Shown here: piece by piece, positions 18,252-28,900 of the stretch | How positions within the stretch are numbered: the first letter of the stretch is position 1 | Layout: every line of letters begins with the position of its first letter | From: Methylotenera versatilis 301 | GTDB lineage: Bacteria > Pseudomonadota > Gammaproteobacteria > Burkholderiales > Methylophilaceae | Reading direction: 5' to 3' | Length of the DNA stretch: 64,000 nt | Assembly (NCBI RefSeq): GCF_000093025.1 | Contig: NC_014207.1 | Coordinates: forward strand, 496,001-560,000 | The notes under the pieces: generated by a model | Databases searched by the model: none | What the model was told of the DNA's origin: nothing | The model's input: only the letters and a program-made list of their open reading frames with translations | Position numbers and translations under genes: made by a program

Positions 18252-18809
18252 ATGCTTCAGCTACAAAGAAAAGCGTCGATAACACTGTATAAATCGCACA
18301 TAAAAGGATTCACTTATATTGGTGTACTAGCGGCAATTATTGTCATGGGGGCTATACTAGGCGCAACTATAGAGGTGTGGCATACTTCATTACAACGGGA
18401 AAAAGAGCGTGAGTTGTTGTTTGTTGGCAATCAATTTCGATTAGCGATTTGGCATTACTATCGAGATGGGAAAGCCTATCCAGTGACTTTGGAGGATTTA
18501 CTAAAGGATCCTAGACAGCCTGCTATAAAACGTTATCTGCGCAAGATTTACCACGACCCGATAACGGGGGGAACTGAGTGGGGTTTAGTGTTAGGAGACC
18601 ATGGGGAAATTATAGGTGTACATAGCCTGTCAGAGAATCAGCCGATAAAGACGGCTGGATTCTCTGCAGCAAACAAAAGCTTTGAAGATGCAGAAAAATA
18701 TTCTGACTGGGTTTTCAGCTATCAGGTCCAGCAGTCATCGGCGAGAGCCGCAAAATTACATATTACCGACCCGCAGTGGTCAGACCCTAAGTGGTCAAAG
18801 GTAAAATAG
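18252..18809 (+). CDS. Atypical minor pseudopilin lacking Glu5
   Basis: A 185-residue protein with a pilin-like N terminus KGFTYIGVLAAIIVMGAILG. If cleaved before Phe the residue at +5 is Gly, not the conserved Glu, and +2 to +4 are T-Y-I. Among canonical pseudopilins only GspK, the tip subunit, lacks Glu5, so this may play the tip role although it has no GspK-like insert domain. The C-terminal domain contains FRLAIWHYYRDGKAYPVTLEDLLKD, a degenerate pseudopilin segment. ATG 18252 is preceded by AAGGAG. It is the last structural gene before the regulator. Confidence 0.75.
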   Translation: MLQLQRKASITLYKSHIKGFTYIGVLAAIIVMGAILGATIEVWHTSLQREKERELLFVGNQFRLAIWHYYRDGKAYPVTLEDLLKDPRQPAIKRYLRKIYHDPITGGTEWGLVLGDHGEIIGVHSLSENQPIKTAGFSAANKSFEDAEKYSDWVFSYQVQQSSARAAKLHITDPQWSDPKWSKVK

Positions 18810-18824
18810 AGTTAGGGGGATATT

Positions 18825-19484
18825 ATGCTTACTGTACAACGCATTGTTATTGTCGAAGATCATACTCTGCTCAGACAAGGCTTGTCTGCCATGATTTCAG
18901 CGGATCCGGATGTTGAAGTTGTCGGCGAAGCTGATAATGGACGCGATGCAATTAGGCTTGCTGGCAGCCTATCTCCTAACTTAATGCTGATGGACCTATC
19001 TATGCCAGGTACTAATGGTACAGAGTCGATTTTGGAAATCAAGCGACGTTATCCTAAAATTAAAGTACTGGTGCTGACGGTACATAAAGCAGAAGAATAT
19101 GTTCGAGAAGCGCTTAAGGCTGGTGCGGATGGTTACGTGCTCAAACATGCGACGCTTGCCGAGCTGATGGTGGCAATTAAAAGCGTTCTAAGGGGGAAAA
19201 CTTATCTTAGCCCAGATGTTGCTGAGCAGGTCGTGAGCGGCTATCTTTTTGGCGGTAAAGGTCCGAATCAAACTTCGACCTGGGACTCTATCACCTTACG
19301 CGAACGCGAGGTGTTGAAACTCATTGCAGAAGGGCATCCTAATAAATTTATCGCTAACTATCTTTGCGTGAGCGTTAAAACCATAGAAAAACACCGTTCC
19401 AATCTGATGAAGAAATTGGATATGCACAACGCGGCATCACTGGCAGTCTTTGCCATTGAAAAAGGCTTAATAGTGCCGCAGTAA
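18825..19484 (+). CDS. NarL/FixJ-family response regulator
   Basis: A 219-residue regulator with an N-terminal receiver (IVIVEDHTLLRQGL, phospho-acceptor Asp in LMLMDLSMPGTNG near residue 54, Lys of VLKHA) and a LuxR-type helix-turn-helix (LTLREREVLKLIAEGHPNKF...SVKTIEKHRSNLMKKL). The ribosome site AGGGGGA is strong. It ends the secretion operon and precedes the oxidase genes. The most likely partner is the HisKA_3 kinase at 40645, the same NarX/NarL class, on the other side of the cluster. It is a good candidate for binding the shared element near 19601. Confidence 0.92.
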   Translation: MLTVQRIVIVEDHTLLRQGLSAMISADPDVEVVGEADNGRDAIRLAGSLSPNLMLMDLSMPGTNGTESILEIKRRYPKIKVLVLTVHKAEEYVREALKAGADGYVLKHATLAELMVAIKSVLRGKTYLSPDVAEQVVSGYLFGGKGPNQTSTWDSITLREREVLKLIAEGHPNKFIANYLCVSVKTIEKHRSNLMKKLDMHNAASLAVFAIEKGLIVPQ

Positions 19485-19505
19485 AGGCACCTAAATGTTG
19501 TTTTG

Positions 19506-19543
19506 CATAAGGGCTTGGTTTGCTTGCAGACTAAGCCCTTATG
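19506..19543 (+). terminator. Stem-loop after the secretion operon
   Basis: An 11-base perfect stem (CATAAGGGCTT pairing with AAGCCCTTATG) closes a 16-base loop 21 bases after the regulator stop codon. No U-run follows, so it could be a factor-independent terminator of poor quality or an mRNA-stabilising hairpin separating the secretion operon from the oxidase genes. Confidence 0.5.
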
Positions 19544-19600
19544 TCATGGAAACTTGCTTGTCCCTCTAGTATCACTACTGCATTTATCTACAGTCTTATA

Positions 19601-19623
19601 GGGTATTCACCCTAATAGAATAC
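19601..19623 (+). promoter_or_regulatory. Candidate operator GGGT-N4-ACCC upstream of the oxidase genes
   Basis: The dyad GGGTATTCACCC is followed by TAATAGAATAC. The same 12-mer and 19 of 23 aligned positions recur at 38895-38917 in the promoter of the Sco1 gene, each copy pointing at its downstream gene and lying about 120-160 bases before it. Weaker versions occur near 8898 and 39575. A NarL-type or single regulator of the locus is the natural candidate to bind it. Confidence 0.55.
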
Positions 19624-19758
19624 ATTCCCCACCTAACTGCGCTAATTGATGTTGCAGACTAAACTCGCTACTAAGTCATAAAAGTTTACTTTGCCGTATT
19701 CGATGATGGGCACGGCAAATAATCACAACTTGCAATAGCTTAGCGTTTGGAGATTGCC

Positions 19759-21330
19759 ATGAATAATGCGACGACATCATGCCAACGGGTGACTGAATGT
19801 TTCCCAATAGTGACAATGTTTTTATTTCTTTCCCTTGCTTTTCCGGCAATGGGGGGGTCATTCGGGGTTCAGTGCCCATCGGCAACTACTGCGCATCCGA
19901 CAGGAGATGGTATCAAGTGCCAACAGATCTCCGGTGGTGATGGTTTCGCGACTATGGGTGATGGTACGCAGACCTATCTATTTGCATTCGGCCCGCTCTC
20001 TGGTTTGGCTAACATTGTAAAAGGTCTGCCTGGCACCCAGCCTGCATCGGTGTTCAATGTCGACTCAACTGATCGCACCGATCTTACCAGTGGAGCTCCA
20101 TATCCTGGGTACACATTCAATGGTGCCGTGGGGATAGTGCCAGATCCTGAATCGATTCCAGTTGCCAACCAACTCAATGGTCATGTTGATCCACGTATCA
20201 TCATGGATGTCGGTGTGTTGAATGGTAGCAGCCCAGCACCACTGATGGCGATTGACGAAGACGACGAGTTTTTTCTCACCCTCACAAATGTCGGTATGAT
20301 TATGCGGCCTGACCTGTTCGAGCAACATACTGTTCACTTTCACGGCTATGCTAATGCCTCTGCGTTCTATGACGGCGTGCCAGATGCCTCAGCCGCCATT
20401 AATATCGGTGGTAGCTTCACCTATTACTATCTGGCGCCAGATGCTGGAACCTACTTCTGGCATTGCCACATTACGCCACCTGAGCATTTGCAGATGGGTA
20501 TGGTTGGGCAACTCTATGTGCGACCACGGCAGGACAAAGTCGGCACGATTGCAACGCCAGTCAACTTACGCACAGCTCAGAATGCTTACGAGGGGCCTGC
20601 CAACGTCGCCTTACTGACCTCTACGAGTGTTTCTGCCGCGGCTAAAACTGCGGAATACGAACGCCTCCGTAAGAGCTGTAACGGCGAGTTACTTTGTCCT
20701 GCCCCAGTGCCAGCAGTGGACACTGGTGCTACCAACAACGGAACAAAAAAATACGCCTATAACGATGGTGATGGGTCAACCGCTTACGACGTCGAGTATC
20801 CGCTTCAATTACATGGTTTCGATCCAAACTTTCACTTCGTTGGTATGACTTTTAATCCAGAAAGTTTTGTTGACCTCAAGGACAAGCACTTCCTGATGAA
20901 CGGGCGCAGTTATCCAGATACCATCAATCCGGCGCCATTGAGTACGCAATCTTCAGATGGTTTGCCACGTTTTTCACAACCGATGTCAGCCATCATCAAT
21001 ATTCCAGTAGGCGGTAAAGCGCTTCTACGCATATCAGACCTTAACGTGACTGAGTTTCATACATTGGCTTCGCTAGGTATTCCTATGCGTGTGGTTGGCA
21101 TGAACGCCAGACTGCTACGTGATCAAGATGGTAATAATATGGCCTATGACACTAACTCCATCACACTCGGTGGTGGCGAGTCGATTGACGTGATTTTGGA
21201 TGCCTCTAATCCCAAGTACACCGTGGGTCAGAAGTTCTATCTTTACACGCCACAACTTGACCATCTGTCCAATGATGCAGAGAACTTCGGCGGCATGATG
21301 ACCGAGGTCAATATCGTTGCCAGCATTTAG
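19759..21330 (+). CDS. Multicopper-oxidase-like protein 1 (carries type 1 copper ligands)
   Basis: Starting at ATG 19759 (GGAG 8 bases upstream; a TTG at 19747 is also in frame) this is a 523-residue exported protein with two cupredoxin domains. Domain 1 has HTVHFHG (residues 190-196), DGVP and HCH at 235-237 followed by PPEHLQMGM. This gives a type 1 set (His190, Cys236, His243, Met246 or Met248) and four trinuclear-site histidines. The Cys-to-His spacing is two residues longer than usual. Domain 2 has lost its ligands (EFHTLASLG, LDHLSND). It supplies only half of a trinuclear site; the complementary half is in the next gene. It is a likely cargo of the secretion system. Confidence 0.85.
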   Translation: MNNATTSCQRVTECFPIVTMFLFLSLAFPAMGGSFGVQCPSATTAHPTGDGIKCQQISGGDGFATMGDGTQTYLFAFGPLSGLANIVKGLPGTQPASVFNVDSTDRTDLTSGAPYPGYTFNGAVGIVPDPESIPVANQLNGHVDPRIIMDVGVLNGSSPAPLMAIDEDDEFFLTLTNVGMIMRPDLFEQHTVHFHGYANASAFYDGVPDASAAINIGGSFTYYYLAPDAGTYFWHCHITPPEHLQMGMVGQLYVRPRQDKVGTIATPVNLRTAQNAYEGPANVALLTSTSVSAAAKTAEYERLRKSCNGELLCPAPVPAVDTGATNNGTKKYAYNDGDGSTAYDVEYPLQLHGFDPNFHFVGMTFNPESFVDLKDKHFLMNGRSYPDTINPAPLSTQSSDGLPRFSQPMSAIINIPVGGKALLRISDLNVTEFHTLASLGIPMRVVGMNARLLRDQDGNNMAYDTNSITLGGGESIDVILDASNPKYTVGQKFYLYTPQLDHLSNDAENFGGMMTEVNIVASI

Positions 21331-21340
21331 GAGAATAGAC

Positions 21341-22900
21341 ATGCCTAACATCACAAACATGACTTGGATCAATAAGGCTTTGATCACGAATCTTGCCTTG
21401 CTGACAGCGACTATGGTTTTATTACTACAGATCGTACCCGTCAATGCAGCAGTGCCTGGTATTACTGGAACGAACTTTGACCTCATTGCCGAACCCGGTT
21501 TTATTCACCAGCCAGATGGCGCAAGTGTCTATTCTTGGGGTTACGGCTGCGATAGTTCATTGACACCCAATTTCGCGCCTGCGTCGATTTCAGGCAATTG
21601 TCCGTCCATGCAACTTCCCGGACCAACGCTCATTGTGCATCAGAATGACACGGTAACAGTCACCTTGCACAATAACCTACCAGCGGCTGCCGGTAACACC
21701 TCAATTCTTTTTCCTGGTTTTCAGGTGACTGCGACTGGTGGTGTGGCTGGATTATTGACCCAAGAGGCTAAACATGCCGACACTGTGACTTATACCTTTA
21801 CGGCAACGACGCCCGGTACTCATAGCTACTATAGCGGCACACAAGGTGATTTGCAGGTAGAAATGGGGCTATATGGCGCACTTATCGTCTTGCCTACTAC
21901 AGCTAATACAAGTGTTTGTTCTGACACAAAGAACGATCAAGCTCGAGCCAGTAACAGCCAGCCTGACTTCCGTCTTGCTAAAGCTGCCTACGACCATGCT
22001 TCAGCATGTTACGACCGTGAGTACATATTCCAATTCTCTGAGATGGATCCAAACATCCACCGCCAAGCTGAGGAGCAGGCGGCATTGCCATGCACACAAG
22101 CTGCTGGGTGCATGCTCGTTGCCACCGAGCCGTATGTGCCTGCTTACTTCATGGTCAATGGTAGATCCATGCCAGACCTGATGGAGCCCAACTATGCGAT
22201 GCACCTCCCACACCAGCCATACAATGGCAGTCCACACATGCATCCGGGTGAGCTGACTTTGTTACGCGTCATTGGTGCTGACCGCTGGCAGCATCCATTC
22301 CACGAACACGGCAACCATGTACGTGTTTTGGCGAGGGACGGCAATATGTTGCTGACTGCAACGAATAAGCTGGCTGGGCCACTACTTTTCACCACCACCA
22401 CCACACCTGGCATGACTTTGGATGGCATCTTTCAATGGACAGGCAAGGGTCTGAATTGGGATGCTTATGGCCATGGTTTAAAAGATGGCGTAGCGGTTGA
22501 TAGTAGCGTTTGCACGCCCGATGCCAATGGTTACTATACGGGCAACCCAGCTGCTTCAAACTATTACGAGTGGTGCGGCGATCACAACAAAGCGCTGGAA
22601 TCCAAGCCATTTGGTCAAGTTGGCAGTGGAGGCCCAGTGACGTTGCCGGATGCCAATATTCTAGCCAATGGTGCATGGTATGGCGGCAGTCCCTATCTCG
22701 GACCAGATGCCAACGCAAGGTCGGTAGGCTCTACACCAATTCCACCGTCCGGCACTGTCGGCAACGATACTGGCTCATTTGCCTATATGTGGCACTCACA
22801 TAATGAACGAGAAATTACAACGAATAACGCCTTTCCTGGCGGAATGATGATGATGATGCTTGTAGATCCATGGGTTACCAGCATTAACGAAGCAAATTAG
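21341..22900 (+). CDS. Multicopper-oxidase-like protein 2 (carries complementary type 2/3 ligands)
   Basis: From ATG 21341 (AGGAGA upstream, 10 bases after the previous stop; an in-frame TTG at 21317 is unlikely) this is a 519-residue exported protein with two cupredoxin domains. Domain 1 is ligand-free: SILFPGF and HSYYSGTQ stand where HxHG and HxH would be. Domain 2 holds HPFHEHG (318-324) and WHSH (His485, His487) followed by FPGGMMMMM; Ser486 replaces the type 1 Cys. It can give four trinuclear-site histidines but no type 1 copper, the mirror image of the preceding protein. The six-Met stretch near the C terminus may bind Cu(I). Confidence 0.85.
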   Translation: MPNITNMTWINKALITNLALLTATMVLLLQIVPVNAAVPGITGTNFDLIAEPGFIHQPDGASVYSWGYGCDSSLTPNFAPASISGNCPSMQLPGPTLIVHQNDTVTVTLHNNLPAAAGNTSILFPGFQVTATGGVAGLLTQEAKHADTVTYTFTATTPGTHSYYSGTQGDLQVEMGLYGALIVLPTTANTSVCSDTKNDQARASNSQPDFRLAKAAYDHASACYDREYIFQFSEMDPNIHRQAEEQAALPCTQAAGCMLVATEPYVPAYFMVNGRSMPDLMEPNYAMHLPHQPYNGSPHMHPGELTLLRVIGADRWQHPFHEHGNHVRVLARDGNMLLTATNKLAGPLLFTTTTTPGMTLDGIFQWTGKGLNWDAYGHGLKDGVAVDSSVCTPDANGYYTGNPAASNYYEWCGDHNKALESKPFGQVGSGGPVTLPDANILANGAWYGGSPYLGPDANARSVGSTPIPPSGTVGNDTGSFAYMWHSHNEREITTNNAFPGGMMMMMLVDPWVTSINEAN

Positions 22901-22918
22901 AGCACGGGGAGAAATATC

Positions 22919-25900
22919 ATGAGAGCCTATAATTGCAAGACAAGCCTAATCAAATCTGGTCTTGCCGCATTTATTCTCCTGCTGGCGAGTAGTGCCGCAC
23001 TTGCAGCAACGATCAATTTGACCGCAGCACCCACGCAAACAAAGTTACCCGATGGGCAGACCGTGCCGATGTGGGGCTATCGTTGCGGTACAGTTGATGC
23101 TAACGCTGCTAGTGCTACTTGTGCAGCCTCAAATCCAGCCGCTGGTAATAACTGGTCACCAGTGGTGATTACGGTTCCGGCAAATGCGGCTGGCGGCTTA
23201 ACGATTAATCTAACAAATAACCTGAGCTTTGCCACAGGTAGTGGAACCAACACCGTTCCAACCTCTCTGGTCATTGTTGGCCAACTTGGTGGTGGCTTGG
23301 GTAGCGCCCCTGCGCGTATGCCTAGTCCAACGCATGCGGCACAAGGCACGACATGGCCAGGAACGCTAGGTGCTCCTGACCCTACAGCTTGTTTACCGGG
23401 AGCAGACCCAGCCGCTGCAGCTGCCGCCGGGACATTTTGTCCACCTGCACAAGCAGCTCGTGTGCGCTCATTTGGTACTGAAGTCGCAGCAGGTAGCTCG
23501 CAAGTGTTGACTTGGAGCAGTCTCCGTCCCGGTACCTATTTAATTGAGTCTGGTACGCAGCCTTCAATTCAAGGGCCGATGGGACTATACGGGATGTTGG
23601 TAGTGACCGACGCCACCTACCCAGGTCAGGCTTTTGACAAAGACGTTCCACTATTGTTAAGTGAAATTGATCAATTGCAAAATACCGCAGTCGATACTGC
23701 GGTAAAAACTGCTGGCTTCAGTGATGGCTTGGTTTGGAACGGTCAGGCTGGTCAATGCGGTGATCAGAGCGTACATACCTGCTACCCACCAGCCGTCAAC
23801 TACGATCCACGCTATTATCTGATTAACGGTGTATCGTTTGATCGCACCAATATTGGATCCTCTACGTTTGCTGGCCCTGCTGCTACGGTAGCTTCAGGCA
23901 ATGTATTGCTGCGTTTTGTGAATGCGGGTCTACGCATGCATGTGCCATCAGTAGTGAATGCAAACATGACATTATTGGCTGAAGATGGAAACAAACTGCC
24001 AGGTGTGCCTAAAGTGCAGAGCGAGTTACTTCTCCCTGCTGGTAAGACCTATGATGTGACGATTCAGCCGACACATTCATCTGGAAGCTATGTGCCTGCT
24101 ACCTATGCATTGTTTGACAGGGCGCTAAGCCTGTCAACCAACAACCAGCGCGATGGTGGTATGCAGGCTTACATTGCCATTAATGGCGGTGCTGCATCTG
24201 GCGTGGGTACAAATTCGCCCGGAGGCTCCAGCACTACCCTAAGTGCTGTTGATAAAAATTATTACTGTATATCAGGTTCGACTTTGGCCGTGAGTGACCC
24301 AAATAAAGGTGTTCTAGCTGGTGTTGTGGGTGCCAACGGCGCCACGCTAGCGGATTCTAGCGCTCTACCAGTTGGTGCGACCTTGGCATTTCAGTCAGAT
24401 GGAACTTTTACCTATACGCCACCCACTACCGGCACTTGTGCAGGCGCATTTAGTTACCTTGTGAACGGAACGCTTAGCAAGACGGCAACGATAACCCAGT
24501 GTGATGCAAGCACACCCGGATGTGCTGCACTTGGCGGCGCACCTGTTGCTAACTCAGATGCTTACACTAGCGCCATCGCCACACAGATTAAAGTCGCTTC
24601 ACCTGGTGTGTTGTTAAACGACACAGATCCTTCAGGATTGCCGTTGAAAACTGCGATTGTAGGTACTCCTGCGGGCGGCACGGTGATACTGAATGCGGAT
24701 GGCTCTTTTACTGCTACACCAACAACTGCACCTACGACAGCGCCAGTCAATGTGACCTTTCAGTATAATGCTATCAATACACAGAACACAGTGAGCACAG
24801 GTCCTGCAACGGTAACACTGACCTTTCCGACGCCAAGCAACCTTGCGGTGAATGTCAAAGATGCCAAGACTGGCGTGGCCATTAACGACTATCGCTGGAT
24901 TATAGAGGAAGACCGTACTTTCTGGATTGACCCTAAGTGTCAGGTCAATACAGGCACTGGCCAAAGACCAGATGGCTGTCCTCCATTACCAGTAGAAAGC
25001 CTTGGCTATAACTTCCATACTGCCAACATGCCAGTGATAGCCACTGGTTGTGTCGGTGACGTTTCTTGCGAAATCGGACAAGCGCAGCAGGGCACACCAG
25101 TTGCCTGCGATGTGGGTAATGGCGTGTGCCGTACCGATGCGGGCAAGAAGATTGCGGTTCTGCCAAGTCAGGTTGCCCTTGATCCAAGCAAACGCTACTA
25201 TATTTCCGTGTTGCCTGGTGACGGCATCAATACCACGCTAGGTGGCGCTGGTGGACCACAAAATATTGGTGGTAAAGATGTTCCGTTTGATATTGCCAGA
25301 GATTGTGGCCCCTTCAGTGGTCCGACTGGCGCCTGGGAGCCTGGTGGCCCTTCTGCCCTCTGTGGTCATGCCATGGGCGGGGCGCAAATTTCAAAAGAAC
25401 AGGTTCAACAGGCTGCAGCTGGAGCTGGGGCGCCTGTGAATATCAGTTTGCAACAAACACCATTGCCAACGGCAAAAATCTCTGTATTCGTGTTTCAGGA
25501 CGATAATCCACTAAACGGTGAAAATGATGCCGGTGGTGGCGTTGATGTGATCGCCCCCAATGAGCCAGGTTTAAGCGGGTTTGAAATCAAGCTGTTTGAC
25601 CAGGCAGGTGGTCTAGGTGATGCGACCGGACAGATTACCTATGACATGTTCAACATGCCAGTCTCTAACTCTCTTGCAGGCACAAAAGATCCTGTGACCG
25701 GCCTTGATGCTTGCCCAATCAGTACTAAGTCAGATGGTCTCGTTGGCATGGTACCAACCTGTCCAAAATTTGAGTCAGATGGTAAGACCTTGTCACCTTT
25801 AGCGGGTCAAGTGGTCGTTGCTAATCTATATCCAGGCTTGTACGAAATAGTAGCTACGCCAGGGCATGACCGGATTGCACGCGGAGAGGAGTGGCTACAA

Positions 25901-28900
25901 ACCAATACCTTGGATGGCGGCAAAGCACATGAGGCCTTTATCAAACCTAACGAGCCCGGTTACTTCCAAGAGTTCGGACCCGGCGGCTACCATGTCGCCA
26001 TCGGTTTTGCCAATCCTAAAATCATCAATAATCGTAAAGCCGCTTACTGTGCTAGTTTGGATTGCTCACATACATTGAATGTCAGTGTTGCAAATACGCA
26101 TATGTCCCGTACGCCAGATCAGCGTACGTTTAGTACCCATAGCTACGATCACTACGGCTTTACAACCTGCTATGTTTCAGTAGGGCCTGCGGATACTGAG
26201 GATTTCGCGTTCCAAAAATGTGATGCAGACGGTAAAGTTACTTTCACTGGAATGCCAAATGGAACGTACAAGTTAACAGTTTTCGACCAATGGAATGACA
26301 TCATGCTCGATGGTTTGGTGTCCACGGTAGTAGTGAATGGTGATACGACTAAGGAATTTCCAGTGACCCAGTGGCGCACCAATCTTTACACCCGCACATT
26401 TATAGATACCAATGGTGATGGGGTTTCGCAAGAAGATGAGCCAGGGTTGCCTCTTGTTTCTACTAATATTCGTTATCGCGATGGTAGCTTCGGTTTTTTC
26501 AATAGTACTGATTTAAAAGGTTATGCTGGTTTTAACGAAGTATTCCCTTTCATGAACTGGCTGGTCGTTGATTCTTACACTACAAGTTATAAATCAACAG
26601 CGACTCACGTGGTTTACGACGCGGGCGGTCCAGTTGATGGGCAAGACGGTGGAGGAAGCTCGACTATCGCTGCTAATCTTGCGAATACGATAGAAAATAA
26701 CAGCTTGCCTCCTGCGCTGCGGGTGCCCGGTGCTAGATATTGCGCTTCTGCCGACTGCCCTGCTGGCGATACAGCTGGCGGCTCTACTGGTCGTGTTGAC
26801 CCTGCAGGTACAACCACAGAAGGTTGGCAAGGTCTACTTGGTCAAAATACTTTTATAGAATTTGCCAAGAAACCTTTTGCCAAAACTGAAAATGGCGGCA
26901 TCATGGGTCATGTGATCTACGCTTCGACTAGACCATTTGATGACCCGGCATTACTCTTGCAACTTAGCTGGGAGCCAGGTGTACCACGCGTGCAGATTAA
27001 TCTGTATCAAGAAGGTACAGCAGCTGATGGCAGTAAAACACTCAAACTGGTCGATACTACTAAGACCACCAGTTTCGATGATTGGGCGCAGGGCTTCCGT
27101 TCTGACGGTGTACCCAACATGAACTGCCCAGGCCAAGATGCTTCAAGTCCATTCTTTGCGACATTGAAAGACAGCAAAATGTGGTTAGACCCCACTAAGA
27201 CTGCTCTGCCAAACAATTCACAGTTCAAATGCTACGATGGCTGGTCACAATTAAACCAAGCCCAACCCGCACCTTATGATGGTCTGTACAAGTTCCCGAG
27301 TGTGACCAGTATTGATCTGGCAACTGGTTTGCCTACTGGCACTAATTGCTCAATTTGTGTGAATAATCCATCAGGCGACGGTACCAAAATGTTACCTGCT
27401 GGCAAATATGTAGTTGAAGTGATTGTGCCAACAGGATACGAACTGGTGAAAGAGGAAGATAAAAATATCCTGATGGGAGATGTTTATGTTGCGCCAGTGA
27501 CTCAGCAGTTTGCGGGGCTTGGTAGCATCTTCATCATGCCTGACCAGGCGGCAGTGAATGCTTACTACAACAAAAACAACCTGATACAGTCTACTACTAA
27601 CAATGGTGCGGTACCTCGTCACGAAGGTGACACTGGCACCGTAGAGGCTTTCTGGGCTTGTGTTGGTGAGAAACGCATCGTGCCAGATTTTAACAGTCTG
27701 TTCCCAGGAGCAGGGCAAGCAGCACCGTTCGCTGGTGCATTGCGACCATTGTGTGATCGCAAAGAAGTGATACTTGAAGACGAAATGACCGCGCTTGCGA
27801 AATTCTATGTCTTTACTTCAACTCACATTGCTGGTCATTTCACAGGCATGATGACGAACGACTTTGCTTCAGAGTTCGATCCATTCTCCCCACAATTTGG
27901 CGAGAAGTTTGGTCCACCAAATCTGCCAGTTGGTTTACGTGACTTTAACGGCAATGAGGTAGCCCGCGTCTATTCTGACCAATGGGGTGTCTATAACGGC
28001 TTGTTCTTCTCAAGTTATGGCGTCAACCCACCAAACCCTACTGGGTACGTACCACAGATGGCAATTGCCTGTATGAACGACCCTGGTCCGATACATTCAG
28101 ATCCTTTGAATCCGAATAGCCCGATGATTACTGATCCATCCTACAATCCGGCATATAGCAATTTCTGCTACGAAACACCTTTCATGCCTGGCTTCACTGC
28201 CTACATGGATACACCAGTTATTCCAACACAAGCTTTTGCTGATGGCTACAATCTGCCAGACACTGAGTATCCTGACGGAACGCCAGCTATTAAGGCTGTG
28301 ATGGGTGACGGCATCGGGCCATGGGTGGCCGCGGCTGCAGGGTCTCGAGTTGTTTCGTCGATTACCCTGAATTCAGCAGGTTCTGGTTATAGTAGTGCTC
28401 CAACGGTGACTATTTCTGGTGGCGGTGGTAGTGGGGCGCAAGCAATTTCCACACTGACACCTAGTCCGATAGGTGCTCTGAATCTCACCAATGGCGGTAA
28501 CGGCTACGCATTAGCACCTACAGTGACCTTTGCCGGCGGTGGCAGTGGCGCTAGTGCGATTGCTAATATGGGTGTCGGCTCCGTTGCGGTAACGAGTGCG
28601 AATGGCTCATATAGAGGTATTACGACACCAGTAGTCACTTTCTCAGCACCACCTTGCGCAATTAATGGCACAACCTGCGTATTGGCGCGGGGAACAGCAA
28701 CGATGTCTAGTAATCAGTTGCTTAATCTCAACCGTCGCGTAACAGGCATTAGTTTGACTGGTGGTACTAATACACGTGGTAGCGGTTATACATCGCCACC
28801 TACCGTTACATTTAGCACTGGGCCAGCAACTGCGACAACTTCGCTTAATATTCGCTCCTTGCAACTAGTGAGCGGCGGCTCAGGCTATGTATTGCCTACA

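Noticed and set aside
26395-26450. Dockerin-like calcium motif (DTNGDG) in the giant protein as partner of the secretin cohesin-like domain
   Set aside because: Only one such loop is seen and its context (FIDTNGDGVSQEDEPG) fits an SdrD B-like domain better; true type I dockerins need two paired repeats.
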